A stretch of DNA of 64,000 nt, from assembly GCA_029204045.2 (NCBI GenBank), contig JAQNDB010000306.1:1-64000 (forward strand), read 5' to 3'. Source of the stretch: Tillandsia leiboldiana (Eukaryota > Streptophyta > Magnoliopsida > Poales > Bromeliaceae). Both the position numbers and the translations under genes were made by a program. The notes beneath the pieces are model-generated. The model ran no database searches, was not told the DNA's origin, and was given only the letters and a program-made list of their open reading frames with translations. Of this stretch, positions 1-11,814 are shown piece after piece (within the stretch, counting starts at the first letter, position 1; every line of letters starts with the position of its first letter).

Positions 1-1011
1 CCCCCCCCCCCCCCCCCCCCCCCTCACAACCGCACAGTACGCGAGAAGAAAAAGACAAAAACGGAAGATGGGCAATCGATGCCTAACCAAAGAAAAACGA
101 TCAAGGAAAAAAAAATTATATACCTGTGATTTCATGTTCTAGGATTTCTGCATCACTCACTGCTCCCTGGGCGGCTGGGGAGGGTCCGTCCCAACCTCTG
201 GGACCTGGTCCAGCACGTTCGACACGTGGCGGGGTGGGTCTCGGTTTCGGAAGGTCCGTTCGGTGTGGTCGTCGGGGTCTCGGTGCCGGGGTCGGTGAGC
301 CCGGCCCTCGGGGACACTCGTAACGTGTGTGGCCCGGCCTGCCACACCGGAGCAATGCTCACCCGCCAAGGCATCCATCATTGGATGCCCACCGTCAAAA
401 TGACACATGGCGTCGGTGGTGCAGGTTTCCCCTCCCTCATCGCCTGCCCGGGTTTCGGACCCGTTCCTCTGGCGCTTGGTCGCTCTGCAGCCTGTAGGGG
501 CCCCCTGTCGGGCCGGGGTAGGGTGTGCCCGTCGTGTACGCTCTAGCTCCGCGCGCACGGCCAATTGACCGCTCCCTGAAAGGTGGAAACGCCATCAGTG
601 GTATCCCCCGGGGGTTAACACCACCGGTGCCGTGCTGGGGCGCGGTCGACACTCTCGACTCCTGGGGTCAGTATACCACTTTGCTCCGACGAGGTTAGCA
701 ATTGCCCAGCCACGTCCGCGCAGCTGGGTTGCGTAGTAAGCGGTTTCGCCTCTGCCGCAAGTCCATGTCCGGCCGCATTACCTACCCAAAATCGGGCTTC
801 TATCTGTGCACACCAAGGAAACACATTATTCCCAGCATACCAAGAAAACCGTGCGTAATAAATCAACAATTCCCCTTCCCCCACGTTCACTCACTCCTAC
901 CCCCTAACGTCCCACACATTTCATTTATTCGTAGTTTTAATGTGATATCTCGGTGGATGTTGGGCCGTCACTGTTTTGTGATTAAAGCAAAGGCTCTGAT
1001 ACCATCTTATC
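1..1011 (-). pseudogene. Internal region of element E with degraded gag
   Basis: Read on the minus strand, this follows the primer-binding site of element E. Around 890-615 a gag N-terminal region can be read; its stretch ending in VAGQLLTSSEQSGILT resembles the gag start of element F at 35706-35449. Around 355-300 lies a damaged CCHC zinc knuckle: the second Cys, the His and the last Cys (CGRPGHTRYEC) are present but the first Cys is lost, with a frameshift just upstream. The gag between these points is shorter than in the better preserved elements. Positions 1-125 (a C homopolymer, then AT-rich DNA) are not recognisable as gag. The rest of E lies outside the window. Confidence 0.6.
993..1004 (-). 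other. Primer-binding site of element E
   Basis: GCTCTGATACCA is the reverse complement of TGGTATCAGAGC, complementary to the 3' end of plant initiator-Met tRNA. It lies 7 nt from the LTR edge at 1012 and fixes the minus-strand orientation of E. Confidence 0.85.
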
Positions 1012-1125
1012 TGTCACGCCCCGGGGTTTTATTTAGCGGAAACGATACCCCAAAGTAACGCGTAAGTGCGTACAAACTTTTTTGTTTAAAAACCGTCCTT
1101 CCCCGCGCGTGCCCAAGACCCGCCA

Positions 1126-1171
1126 CATATACAGATTTACTCGAAATCGGGCAGAGTCTCCTCTGTATATG
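1126..1171 (-). other. LTR-end hairpin of element E
   Basis: Arms CATATACAGA (1126-1135) and TCTGTATATG (1162-1171) pair perfectly over 10 bp around a loop of 26 nt. It lies 114 nt from the LTR 3' edge. Confidence 0.6.
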
Positions 1172-1866
1172 CACGGCGTCGCGGCTATTACAATAGTCGC
1201 ACATAGCAATCATTTTCCATTTATCACAACAGTTTCGAAGTAGTACGTGCATGAAGGCAAACAATACCCGTGGCCAGTCAGGTTTAACGTATAACTCACC
1301 GTTTTGGAAACAGGCTCACACGGCCTTAGTTTTGAAAAACTGATTGGAACCGGCAATAAATCCACAAGGTTTAGAAACGGGGCCCCCCGACCCTAGACTT
1401 TGAAAACAGTTTTCGAAGTCCTTTTTCTTTTGTTTTCTAGTTGATTGTTTTTAGAAACGGCCAAACGGGAACAATAAAGGACAACAGTAGTCATAACCAG
1501 AATGAAAGTACTCACATCCACATGACCCCACAAGGGTATCGAGAACCACACAGTAACCTACAATACCGAATGAAATGCAGAGAAAGTAAAGAAAACAGCA
1601 TACTAGGGCTCCCTCAGCCCGACTGCTACCACCTCGGCCTCACCGTCGCCTACCTCTACCCCCTGGAGGTACCTGTCACAGAGTGGGTAGTCAGCGACAC
1701 TATCATAAAAAAGTACTAAAGCAGTAAAGTAATACCAAGCCACAAAAGTAAGACTAGCCGAACAACCGCTCTACTCGTAACGGTACTCTCGCAACCACCT
1801 ATACCACCTGTAACACCTGTAACCCCGGTAACAGCTGTAACACCTGACGCGGCGGGCACCTATCCC

Positions 1867-1980
1867 GGCGGGTCGCACACCTGACCTCATCGGGCACCAA
1901 TCCCGGCGGGTCGCACACCTGACCTCATCGGGCACCAATCCCGGCGGGTCGCACACCTGACCTCGTCGGGCCCAACCCCG
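1867..1980. repeat. 38-bp tandem repeat in E LTR
   Basis: Three consecutive copies start at 1867, 1905 and 1943 with GGCGGGTCGCACACCTGACC; the third diverges at its end. This is local amplification within the LTR and no coding meaning is visible. Confidence 0.8.
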
Positions 1981-2429
1981 ACAGGTCGCACCGCTCGCAC
2001 CTTGCTGCCTCAAACCCCACACCTACGGGGGCCCCCACTACGTCACCACGTGGGGTAACACGGGTCGAAGACCGCCTTTCCGGAAAAGAGCACCCTTTGC
2101 GGTGGCCAGACCGCGGGTGTCGCGTGTCGCAACTCGAGCATAAGTAACCAAGACACGGGGTAATATAGTACATCATAGAAACCGTCAGGTTAGTAGTACC
2201 GATTTAACAATAAAAATCCTTTTCGGCTTACTAACACGATACTCACCTCGAACCGTAAACCCACCTTTTTGTCGCGCTCCTGACCGATGTTAGGTTCTCC
2301 CCCGCGTCTCGGGTGCCCCCCCCCGACCTACACGAATCTGTCATATAGGAGTCATAAATTTAAGACTCTGTCAGATTAACGACTAGAACACCCCCGCGCC
2401 CCCTCACTTGCGCACAATTCGCACACGTG

Positions 2430-2694
2430 CGCGCCTGGCCCCCGCACGGCTGGGCGGCGGTACTAACTGCGTGCGCGCCGTCCGCATGCGGTGACGCCCG
2501 CGTGCGGCGCCGCCCGCATGCGGTGCCACCCGCATGCGGCGCGTCCCATGCGGTGTCCCCGCACCCGCAGCGGAGCCGCCCAAATGCGGCAGCCCGCAGC
2601 GGCGGCGCCCGCATGCGGCAGCCCGCATGCGGTGCCTCCGCACCCGCATGCGGAGCCGCCCGCAAGCGGCGGCGCCCGCATGCGGCAGCCCGCA
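2430..2694. repeat. GC-rich palindromic array, left half
   Basis: Runs of CCCGCATGCGG and GGCGGCGCC motifs. The array continues seamlessly at 34184-34650 once element A is removed, so this is the interrupted array of the E LTR. Open reading frames on both strands here are by-products of the repeat. Confidence 0.85.
2690..2694. other. Left target-site duplication of element A
   Basis: CCGCA directly precedes the LTR start TGTGATGATCC and is repeated at 34184-34188 directly after the LTR end. Confidence 0.9.
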
Positions 2695-5600
2695 TGTGAT
2701 GATCCAGGTTTCCATGCACTGTTTTTCCATGAATCAATGTGGTGAAACACCTATTGATGGTGTCCTGATCCACAGTGTGTCAAAAGACGGCACAGATGGG
2801 TCCGTGGTGGTAATTTTTTTAGTTTGGCCTTCGGCGGCATTCGCCGAATTTTAGAAAAGTTTCTAGGCCAAACGGAGGGCGTATTTGGATTCAACGCGGA
2901 AAAACGCTTGAAAACGGCTATTTACTTGTTGATTCTGAGTCCGGATGCCCAAAACGGACTCCCGGAAGTTTTCTGGTGTTTTCTAGTGCTTGGGGGGAGG
3001 TCGTGGACCGCCGGAGCGCCACGTGGCGGGCCCTCATTGCCGTTCCGCAGCAGCTGGTCATGGAGCAGAGCGCCGGGTGCATGAGCCCGGCGCGGGGCCA
3101 CGTGGCGGGCGCTAATTGGCGATTCTTCGGTGCGCGGTCCACGGAAGGGAGGCGGCCGGTGCTGGATTTCGAGCGGCGGTGCACAGCAACGGGCGGGAGC
3201 CACGTGTCGGGCCATGGTTGGTCGTCCAGGGGCGCCGTCCACGGAGTCCGTGCGCGGGTGCATAGGACCGGTGCAGCACACGGGCGGAATACCACTGGCA
3301 GGCTCACGGGGCGCGGTGCACGGGAAAAGGGCCCCAAGGTGGTTTTGGCTTTATTTAGAGCAGTTTGAGGGGCCGTTTCTCTTTCCCTGTTCATTTTCAC
3401 CCCGAGGCCCCTTCTAAGAAACTTCCTCTCCCTGTTCTACACCTCCTGTAGATTTCTCAAGAATTTAGGAGGCTCGGATCCCGAGGTTTGAGATTTTTCC
3501 GGCGTGGCGCGACGATCATTCTTCGGCAACCTGATTCGGCGCATTTCGGTGTTCAGGCTCCCCCGACTCACCCGACCTCCTATTTCGCAATTTTTGCGCC
3601 GTTGGATTCTTATCAGGTAGGGCTTCATTTTCTCTGTGGTGAGTTTCTTCTGATTCCGAGGCTTTGTTGGAGTTTCTGTGGCCTCATTTTGACCCTTTTT
3701 CCGTCACGGAGTTTTGGGACAGCACTGCATTGTTTTGTCGATAACTTTGCGTACGGATGTCGGATCAGACGATTCAAAAAGGGATTTGCATCTACGCATC
3801 GCAAGGAGTCTCTCTGAATTTTTTTGGATTTTCCTGGAATTTCCCGAAGGTGAAACCCCCTTTTTACAGAATTTTATATCACAGTTTTGATGAATGCATT
3901 GTTCGTGGTGGTTTCCTTGTCGATTTTGGTTCTCAGCGTAGGAAAATCGTGTGGAAACGTGCAGGTACTTTTGTTTCGACCGGATCGTCGCGTAGATCGC
4001 AGTAGTATTTTTTCTGGGATTTCTTGGGCACGTTTCGCAGGTGAAAAGGCTGAACTGTTAAACAATTTTTTTTGGGACAGATTTTTAGATTAAACTTGGA
4101 TAATAATTATGTGTGCATCCTTTGGGACTTATGGTGCAGTATTGCGGGATTTTCGGGTCGGCGCGGATTAGCCTTCGAGGACCGGATTTAGCGCTCGAGG
4201 TGGGTACCGTTGTTAACCTCCTACTTGTGATGTCCCCACTAGGCCTACTTGAGTTGCTTCTTTGTTACATTGCTAAATGAACCGTAAAAGCGAAAATGGC
4301 ATGTTGATTGAGAATTGGACTTGCAATTAGGGCTTGCATCTTAAATGGACTAAGTACTAATTAATGGGTAATTCTTGTAATAGTATGTCACCTAAACCTC
4401 ATAGGGAGAGCTTTACCATGATGGCCTATGTTGCATGTACTTTTGGGACCTCTTATGCTTATATGATAAAATGATATGAGACAACTTGACAAATGGAAGT
4501 TTAATTAGTGGCATACCTCTATCTTGTAAAATCGTAATACTTGAACCCTGCTTTTGAATAAAGGACTTGCATGCTTGAATGGCCAGTTAGTTAAGCCACC
4601 TTTTTCTGCTACAACTATCATGCTGGAATTGACTTAGGAGAAACCATGTTTTTATTGTTTCCTTCTTTTATCTAGATTTAGGGGATAGTGTAGTCAGACA
4701 GTTGTGGGATCTAGGACAGGCAGGCTGTGAGGGCAGGGCATTGCGGCAACCGCGGATCGTTGGTGGTTGACCGGACAGTGGTTATTGCATCAGATTGGGG
4801 GTAGAGGATTTGGGCTTCTTTTAGTGGATGGTTTTCCACTTAGATCAGTGTCGTGATCCAGTCCTGCTGACTTTGATACTTGTTACTGAGGCATTATACT
4901 CGTGTGGGTCGCTCCCCTCGAGTGCCACTCCGGAGTGTGCGTCTTACAGGCTTCGAGTCCTTGAGACTCTCATCCCCTATCGGTGTTATGCGTAGGTTGG
5001 CATACCGATTTGGCAGGCAGAGCAGGCAGTACCGATGCTTACTGGTGTATCGATTGGGTCTAGACAGGCAGGCATTTACATTCTGATGCATACATATAGC
5101 TATACTTTCAGTTAGCTCATCAGAGGCATGTAGTGGTAGCTCTACACATCATCAGCAGTCTTATTTACACTTACGACCTTTGTTCATCTTTTTCCGCCTC
5201 TTGCAGTCCTAGTGGGCCATTTGAGTTGAGGTTTACCCACTAGGAGGAGGCTACTGTTCTATAGTAGTTCTCACTCCCCACTGTTTCTTCTTTTCTTCCC
5301 CTTTGTTTTGCAGAGTCGTCTGCGGCAGTTGCGGGCCCCTCCTCAGCGGATCGAGGTAAGAGGATCGCGGACTAGATAGCGGTCTACCCAGGCACCAGCA
5401 GTTACTAGATGTACCCCGATACTCTCAGATACTCTACTTTCATTTCTTTTGGGTCTGGCTTCGGCCAGCTTGTTGTATTTGATTAGTGAGCTGGGAGAGA
5501 GATTGTGTATTATTGAGAGTTTACTTCTGCACTTTACTTTCCGCTTTATCTGAGATGTATTAGTTGTAGTTTAGCTCTGTTTATGCTCTTTTTATTATAT

Positions 5601-5705
5601 AATCTATATTTGAGCAGGTTACCAGCGCTTCGTATACACGGGAAATTCCGTGTATACGGCGGATCGTAGACGGGCCGGGTTCTGGTTTACACCCGGGGTG
5701 TGACA
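2695..5705 (+). repeat. 5' LTR of element A
   Basis: 3011 bp, from TGTGATGATCC to GGGTGTGACA. It matches 27583-30292 plus 33857-34183. A purine-poor TATA-like CTTTATTTAGAG is near 3346; a candidate splice donor CAG/GTAGGG lies near 3615 and a candidate acceptor TTTTGCAG near 5312. Unlike the other LTRs here it has no GC-rich array; its middle (about 4100-4700) is AT-rich. Confidence 0.9.
5631..5658 (+). other. LTR-end hairpin of element A (5' LTR)
   Basis: CGTATACACGG (5631-5641) and CCGTGTATACG (5648-5658) form a perfect 11-bp stem with loop GAAATT, 47 nt before the LTR end. It is preceded by GCGCTT and followed by GCGGATC. Confidence 0.7.
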
Positions 5706-5713
5706 GATTAAGT

Positions 5714-5725
5714 TGGTATCAGAGC
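5714..5725 (+). other. Primer-binding site of element A
   Basis: TGGTATCAGAGC, an exact match to the plant initiator-Met tRNA complement, 8 nt after the LTR end. Confidence 0.9.
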
Positions 5726-6009
5726 TTAGGGATAGGTCAGTTGGGACTTAGGAAACCCTAGGCTTTTGGCAGACCCTAGGAAGGCAGGGCGTGAGTGACG
5801 CGACATTATGCGAAAGTCGGCAATTTGGTCATGTGGTTTATTGGACTCTTCCAGTGAGGGAAGAGGGATTGGCATGTCCTATTTCTGGTGAACTATTATG
5901 TGTGGCTGCAGACAACATAAGGTTGCAGAAATCGGAGGATGCCTTTGACTTTCGCTAGATTGGGTCGTGTGTGGTTTCGTTACTGATATGTGGTTTCTTG
6001 TGTGGCAGG

Positions 6010-7213
6010 ATGCCTCCCAGGCGGCGGATTCCTACCCGGGGTACCCTACACCCCCGGAGGGCCGGAGCAGTCCGGGCCTTCAGAGATTGCTGAGTTGAGG
6101 GCCATGGTGGCCCAGCTGGCGGAGGGTCACCGCCGGCAGGAGCAGAGGATAGAGCAGCTGCTTTCTCAGGTTGGGGCCCTCCCCCTACTACTACTGAGGC
6201 CCCGCACCACCTGTTGTACCACCGACTATACCGCTTGTGCCTGCGGCACCATCCTCTAGCAGCGGGGCCCGGGAGCGATCCGACCTTTGACCCTCGCGGA
6301 GGAGCAGGAGTTCACTGATAAACTCACCCATTTCTGGCAAGCGGGGACCGCCTAGATTTTCGGGGCGGAGCACTCACCCTTGGGAGGTTGGGACTTGGCT
6401 TTCAGCAATGGAGAAGTTGTTCCGAGACTTCTTCATCGATCAGAAGTACAGGGTACACATGGCTGTGCATTGCTTGGACGGGGATGCTGATACGTGGTGG
6501 CGTCGGGTGGAGCCCCTGGAGTTTCAGATCACCCGGCAGCTACCTTGGGCAGAGTTCAGAGGATGGTCCTGGACACGTACTTTTCTACCAGCGTGAAGAA
6601 AAAGATAGAGGATGATCTGAAGAATCTCCAGCAAGGCGACCGGTCGGCATGGACTACTTCCAGGAGTTTTCGCGGCTGCTCAAATGCGTTCCCTACGTCG
6701 CTAGGGATGGACCACATCAGGTGGAGCTCTTCGAGTCGGGCCTGCCCCGGAGCTCTATACCTTGGTGCATGCGCAGAGACTACAGACCCTGGAGGAGGGC
6801 GGTAGAGCATGCACAGTGGATCGAGAGAGAGACCACGTTGTCGCCAGACGTGGGGGCCTGGTCTCGCTCAGGGATCGGACAGGAAGCGGTCAGCGCAGGA
6901 TGATGGGGTACAGGCCAGTTCTTGGAGGCCGCCCGACCCCGCCGCCTCAGTTCTCTGGCCGTGGGGCGTTCGGAGCGGCGAGGGCCTGGTGGATCCAGAG
7001 GCCCCCACAGCAGCAGCAGCGCACTCACGACAGCAGCAGCATTCACAGCAGCAGAGGTCGCAGTTCCGCCAGCAGGGACCTCAGCGGCAGAGGCAGCAGC
7101 AGTTGGGGGAGGCAGCCCCAGACCCCAGCCAGGTGTGTTTTTCTGCCGGGGACAGCATCTTTCTGATACCTGTGACCAGAGGTTTGGCCGCTGTTACCGG
7201 TGCGGACAGCCGG
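6010..7213 (+). pseudogene. gag: gag of element A, first part (broken)
   Basis: Structural capsid/nucleocapsid polyprotein. The likely start is the ATG at 6010 (MPPRRR...). A heptad-like segment SEIAELRAMVAQLAEGHRR is read at about 6084-6140, a capsid-like part with EKLFRDFFIDQKY from 6411, then KKKIEDDLKNLQQGD near 6598 and DYFQEFSRLLKCVP near 6652. These pieces lie in different frames, so at least three frameshifts are present. A Gln-rich linker (about 7005-7110) leads to the zinc knuckle, of which CYRCGQ is present before element B interrupts at 7213. The rest of the knuckle lies at 13817 onward. Confidence 0.85.
7209..7213. other. Left target-site duplication of element B
   Basis: GCCGG before the insertion, repeated at 13816-13820 after it. 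Removing the insertion and one copy makes the zinc knuckle reading frame continuous. Confidence 0.88.
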
Positions 7214-7608
7214 TGTGACGCCCCTTCTTCAGGGGGTCACCCATCCTAGAACTACTCTAGCTCTAGCACGCTTAACTCTCATGTTCCTTTTGGATCTTGC
7301 TACCCATCCAAATGCTATAGCCGGGTTATGAGATTTAGTCCTATTATATCATTTATATATAGGACTAATCCAATTTTCGGGGTGTCACATTCTTCCCCCC
7401 TTTTAAGCCCTGACGTCCACGTCAGGCTCAAGCACACTCACAAGCACCAGGCGATGTGAGACTCGTCTCGCTAGCCTTTGCCAACCTTGTGGGGAGTTGC
7501 ACTCCACCCACAATGGTCATTAGCCGGGGAGCCTCGCTCTACCCGCTAAACACTCTGGCTCAGCCGAGACTCATCTCACATTTTCGGGGTGTGAACTCTG
7601 ATACCAAC
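7214..7608 (-). mobile_element. Cassandra TRIM, partial (one LTR plus internal region)
   Basis: Minus-strand order: PBS (complement of CTCTGATACCAAC at 7596-7608), a short internal region, purine tract (complement of TTCTTCCCCCC at 7390-7400) and a 176-bp LTR (7214-7389). On the minus strand the LTR contains AGTTAAGCGTGCT and GGATGGGTGACC, matching the 5S rRNA box A and box C, which identifies Cassandra. The second LTR is missing; different TRIM sequence follows at 7609. Confidence 0.85.
7227..7279 (-). promoter_or_regulatory. 5S-rRNA-like segment in Cassandra LTR
   Basis: Minus-strand order AGTTAAGCGTGCT, then AGAGTAGTTCTAGG, then GATGGGTGACCCCCTGGG follows the 5S gene internal control region (box A, intermediate element, box C) with a few changes. 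In Cassandra this is the RNA polymerase III-type promoter region. Confidence 0.75.
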
Positions 7609-7957
7609 TATACGACCGGCCCACTAGTAATAATAACTCGTTGGGCCCAAACCACAGCCCAAAATGCTTAAGCCCAGTTATTATTACTAGTGTCCAAGTC
7701 TCATATAAACCCAATCACAAATCCATCCACATCCGATGTGGGACTATTGGGGGCGTCACAGACTCCCCCCGTTTAGGCTGACGTCCTCGTCAGCCCAAAC
7801 ACACACACACAAGCCCAAGATCACCAGGCGATGTGAGACTCGTCTCGCTAGCCCTGTCATCTAGACCCAGACTCAGCCGAGACTCGCCACACACTTCCGG
7901 CTGGTAACCTGGCTCTGATACCCCCGGAATTTGGATTAGTCCTCTATATAAATGACA
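7609..7957 (-). mobile_element. Second TRIM fragment joined to an inverted Cassandra LTR end
   Basis: 7609-7760 is a different short LTR ending (plus strand) GGGGGCGTCACA. It has no 5S-like boxes but has an inverted repeat built on ACTAGTAATAATAACT. Next come a purine-tract complement (GACTCCCCCC, 7761-7770) and a Cassandra-like internal region reaching a cut PBS at about 7920. 7921-7950 is a Cassandra LTR end in the opposite orientation to 7214-7389. The last bases, TGACA, coincide with the expected chromovirus LTR end. Confidence 0.6.
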
Positions 7958-7965
7958 GACTAAGA

Positions 7966-7976
7966 TGGTATCAGAG
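7966..7976 (+). other. Primer-binding site of element B
   Basis: TGGTATCAGAG after GACTAAGA, the same spacing from the edge (8 nt) as in the intact relatives. Confidence 0.8.
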
Positions 7977-8169
7977 ACTACATTCAATCACAACAGCTCG
8001 TGCCGACATCCGTGGGAATGCCTCACATACTACGAATAAATGAAATGGTGGGGGCATAGGATTTTAGAACGTGAGTGAACGGGGGGCGGGAGTTTGAATC
8101 TTTCCTCGCATAAAAGGGTACACTGGTTGTAGTTACTGTCTAATTTTGATCTTCTTGTGAGTGACAGAT

Positions 8170-8320
8170 ATGGCCCGTACAAGGTCATCGGCGGGGGACC
8201 CGAGGCGGATGGGACAACGTCGACGGCCGCGGAGAACCAACTCCTGCGGCAACAATTGCGGGAAATGGCGGGGCAATTGGCTACCCTCACCGATCACGTA
8301 CGCCAGATGACGTAGCACAG
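8170..8320 (+). pseudogene. gag N-terminus remnant of element B
   Basis: ATG at 8170 begins MARTRSSAGD, matching the gag start MVRTRSS of element I. The coding similarity to the leucine-rich ENQLLRQQLREMAGQLATLTDHVRQ segment follows after a frameshift. After about 8320 the remaining gag and the protease are absent and the sequence jumps to reverse transcriptase at about 8361. Confidence 0.75.
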
Positions 8321-8360
8321 CTGCCGCACCTGTGACGGCCGCCCCGGCCCTCCGCCGGTA

Positions 8361-11062
8361 CCCTGGGGCGCACGGTACTCTTTGTACGGAAGAAAGATGG
8401 AAGCCTGCGGCTCTGCATCGACTACAGAGGGATAAACAAAGTCACGGTGAAGAATAAGTACCCCCTACCCAGAATCGACGACCTCTTCGATCAGTTACGG
8501 GGAGCGACGGTCTTCTCCAAAATTGACCTACAGTCGGGCTACCATCAACTCCGAGTTCGAAATGAAGATATCCCCAGACCGCCTTCCGGACTCGATACGG
8601 CCACTACGAGTTCACGGTGATGCCATTCGGACTTACGAACGCCCCGCTGTTTTCATGGACATGATGAACCGGATCTTCAGACCCTTCTTGGATCGGTTCG
8701 TGGTAGTCTTTATCGACGACATCCTGATTTACTCCACTACCGACGAGGAGCACGAGGACCATCTACGGACGATCCTGCAAACCCTCAGAGAGCAGAAGTT
8801 GTTCGCGAAACTCAAGAAGTGTGAATTCTGGCTGGGGAAGTCGGCTTCCTAGGGCATGTGATCTCGGCACAGGGGATCGCTGTGGACCCCAAAAAGGTAG
8901 AAGCAGTGGTAGACTGGCAGCCGCCGACGTCGGTGACAGAAGTGCGAAGTTTTCTAGGGCTGGCAGGATACTACCGGCGTTTCGTTGAGGGCTTCGCAAA
9001 GATCGCTGCCCCTTAAAACGATTGACCCAAAAGGCGAGAAGTTCATATGGACGGCCAAGTGCCAGGAGAGTTTTGAGGAACTCAAGAAGAGATTAACTCA
9101 GGCACCAATACTAGTGCTGCCGACGCCCGGGGAGGATTATGAAGTGTACTGCGACGCGTCAAGGATCGGTCTTGGAGGTGTTTCTGATGCAACAGGGAAG
9201 GTGATCGCCTACGCGTCCAGGCAGCTAAAGGACTACGAAAGGAACTATCCGATACAACGACCTGGAATTGGGCCGCCGTGGTCTTCATTTTGAAACTGTG
9301 GAGGCATTACCTCTTCGGAGTCCACTGCAACGTTTTCTCAGATCATCAAAGTCTTAAGTACATCTTTACCCAAAAGAGTTAAACTTGCGGCAGAGACGGT
9401 GGCTCGAGTTGCTGAAGGATTACGACGTGACGATCCAATATCACCCCGGGAAGGCAAATGTGGTGGCAGACGCACTGAGCAGAAAAGGGCATCGGGACGG
9501 GGCGTCGGAGAGAGCGCGCTGACGAAGCAGGACCACCTGGTCTCGGAGTTCGCGCGAATGCGGTTGGAGGTAGTGCCTGCAGGCACAGTTCTGCAACTCC
9601 TAGCCCTTGGTGGTCAAGCCGACGCTTTACGAGAAGATCCAGGAGGGCAAGCAGACCGATCTGCACCTACAGCGTATACGAGACAAGATTCCCCAGGGGC
9701 AAGAGATTGACTTTGCGGTGAAAGACGACGGCCCCCTATGTTTCCGCGGGCGGGTCTGTGTGCCGGATTTACCAGAGTTGAAGAATGAAATCCTAGCGGA
9801 GGCACAACGAGCCCCTATGCGGCCCACCCGGGGGGCACGAAGATGTACAGGGATCTCAAACAGACGTTCTGGTGACCTAAGTTAAAGAAGACGTGACGCG
9901 ATACGTAGCCCACTGCCTAGTATGCCAACAGATAAAGGCCGAACACCAGCGACCAGCAGGGAAGCTACAGCCCTTACCGGTACCAGAGTGGAAATGGGAC
10001 CAGATCACCATGGATTTTGTTACTGGATTCCCACGTCACAACAGGGCCACGACGCGATCTGGGTTGTAGTTGACCGGTTAACCAAGTCAGCACACTTCCT
10101 ACCAATTCACACCACTTGGACCCGCGAACGGCTGGCTCAAGTCTACATCAGCGAGATCGTGAGAACTACATGGGGTACCGGCATCGATCACCTCGGACAG
10201 GGACACGCGCTTTGTCTCGAAGTTTTGGCAAAGCCTCCAGCAGGCCATGGGGACCAGACTGCATTTCAGCACCGCCTTCCACCCTCAGACGGTACGGACA
10301 GTCAGAGCGCACGATACAAACCCTAGAAGACCTGCTCCGCGCCTGTGTGCTTGATTGGGGAATCGGATGGTCACGCTACCTACCTCTCGTGGAATTTGCC
10401 TACAACAACAGCTACCAGGCCAGCATTCGGATGGCGCCCTACGAAGCACTGTATGGAAGGCGCTGCCGATCCCCGATCTGCTGGGACGACTTGGGAGAGC
10501 GGAAACTTTTGGGACCCGACTTAGTGGAAGAAACGGAAGAGAAAGTGCGCCTTATCAGACAGCGCTTGCTGACCGCCCAGAGTCGACAGAAGAGTTACGC
10601 AGACCAGAGGCGCCGGGACTTGGAGTTTCAAGTGGGGGAACATGTGTTTTTGCGGGTCTCGCCATCCAGAGGAATCAGGCGTTTCGGGCTAAGGGGCAAG
10701 CTTAGCCCACGGTTTGTGGGGCCATTGAGATTCTAGAGCGCATCGGCCCAGTAGCTTACCGCCTCGCCCTACCACCAAACCTCGACCGAGTCCACGATGT
10801 GTTCCATGTATCAATGCTTCGGAAATATCTCCCCGACCCATCACATGTCCTGGACACCTCTGCACTCGAACTTAAGGAGGACCTGAGCTTCGAAGAAACC
10901 CCAGTGAAGATCCTGGCAAGGGAAACAAAATCACTGCGGAATCGAGCCATCCCCTACGTGAAGGTGCTCTGGAGCAACCACGAGGAGCGAGAAGCAACAT
11001 GGGAGCTGGAGTCTAAAATGAGGGAGAACTACCCGAACCTGTTCACCACCACCCGGGTCTGA
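8361..11062 (+). pseudogene. pol: pol of element B (RT, RNase H, integrase, chromodomain; frameshifted)
   Basis: Pieces of one polyprotein in changing frames. Reverse transcriptase starts near LFVRKKDGSLRLCIDYRG (about 8371) and includes the catalytic FIDD motif of FVVVFIDDILIYS near 8700-8735. RNase H includes YCDASRIGLGG (near 9145). Integrase includes the DRLTKSAHFLPIHTTW region (near 10070) and the ERTIQTLEDLLRACVLDWG region. The C-terminal 10799-11062 part is open and carries the chromodomain-like IPYVKVLWSNHEEREATWELE, ending with TGA at 11060. Several single-base indels (for example near 8560, 8840, 9015, 9260 and 10725) break the frame. Confidence 0.88.
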
Positions 11063-11814
11063 GTTTCGAGGACGAAACTCGTTTTTTTGAGGTGAGTGGT
11101 GTGATAACCGCGGATTTATTCTTACCTTTCGGGGCTTTCCGTCGATTTTTATTGAACCGTCTGGTTGACAATAGGGGTTCGAGGGTAATTTTTCCTTATT
11201 TTTTCTGGGCAGACGGTCGGGGCTCGCGGGTATTTTTGGTTAATAAAGCTCACGAAACGGAGACCGGCGGCGCGATCGGTTTTGGATTCTGACCCCCGGT
11301 TCTCCCAGAATAAATTCCGGAAGCTGGTACCGTAACCCAGGTGACTTACACAATTACCGGGGGCGGACCGAACTCTGGTCCGCAATCAGATCGAGTTTAG
11401 TCGACCAGTTTGAGGTATGGGTTTCGACCACCCTTTTTTTTGTTTTCCTTTCACCCGAGGGGTTAAAATTAATTTTGGGGTCCAAAATCCACTACGCCCA
11501 AAACGTCTAAGTAGTCGGCCTTGGGAATTAGGTTTCCTAAACCTCGTCTCCCCCTCCTTGGCATATATTATCCGAGCGTGGACGAGGAGCGGTCCCCAAA
11601 AACCCTCGTCCTTTCCATCGGCCGGCGTGGAAGAGAAGAGATCGATCGCCTCCCCGCAAAGATCCGACGAACGCGAAGAGGACGATCCCTCTCCTTCGCC
11701 CGGTACCGACCAAGACAAGGTGAGCCGTGTTTTCGTTTTCTTTTCTTGTCTTCTTCTCGTCACGTGCGGGGGGTTTCTTGATCTTCGTCGGAGAGGGAAG
11801 GAGAGGGGCGTGCC

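Larger units (their letters stand above)
1012..2694 (-). repeat. 5' LTR of element E, PBS-proximal part
   Basis: Starts at TGTCACGCCCCGGGG, the reverse complement of the shared LTR 3' end. The LTR is interrupted at 2694/2695 by element A and continues at 34189-35448, where it ends in CTACTACA (LTR start TGTAGTAG on the minus strand). Joined length is about 2.94 kb. It contains the LTR-end hairpin, a 38-bp tandem repeat, the TTCCGGAA palindrome module near 2076-2089 and half of a GC-rich array. Confidence 0.85.

Noticed and set aside
1..23. Poly-C run as a biological feature or telomere
   Set aside because: A simple homopolymer at the window edge; the plant telomere unit TTTAGGG is absent.
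7227..7279. A genuine 5S rRNA gene
   Set aside because: Only the internal control region is present, with changes, inside an LTR with PBS and purine tract: Cassandra explains it.
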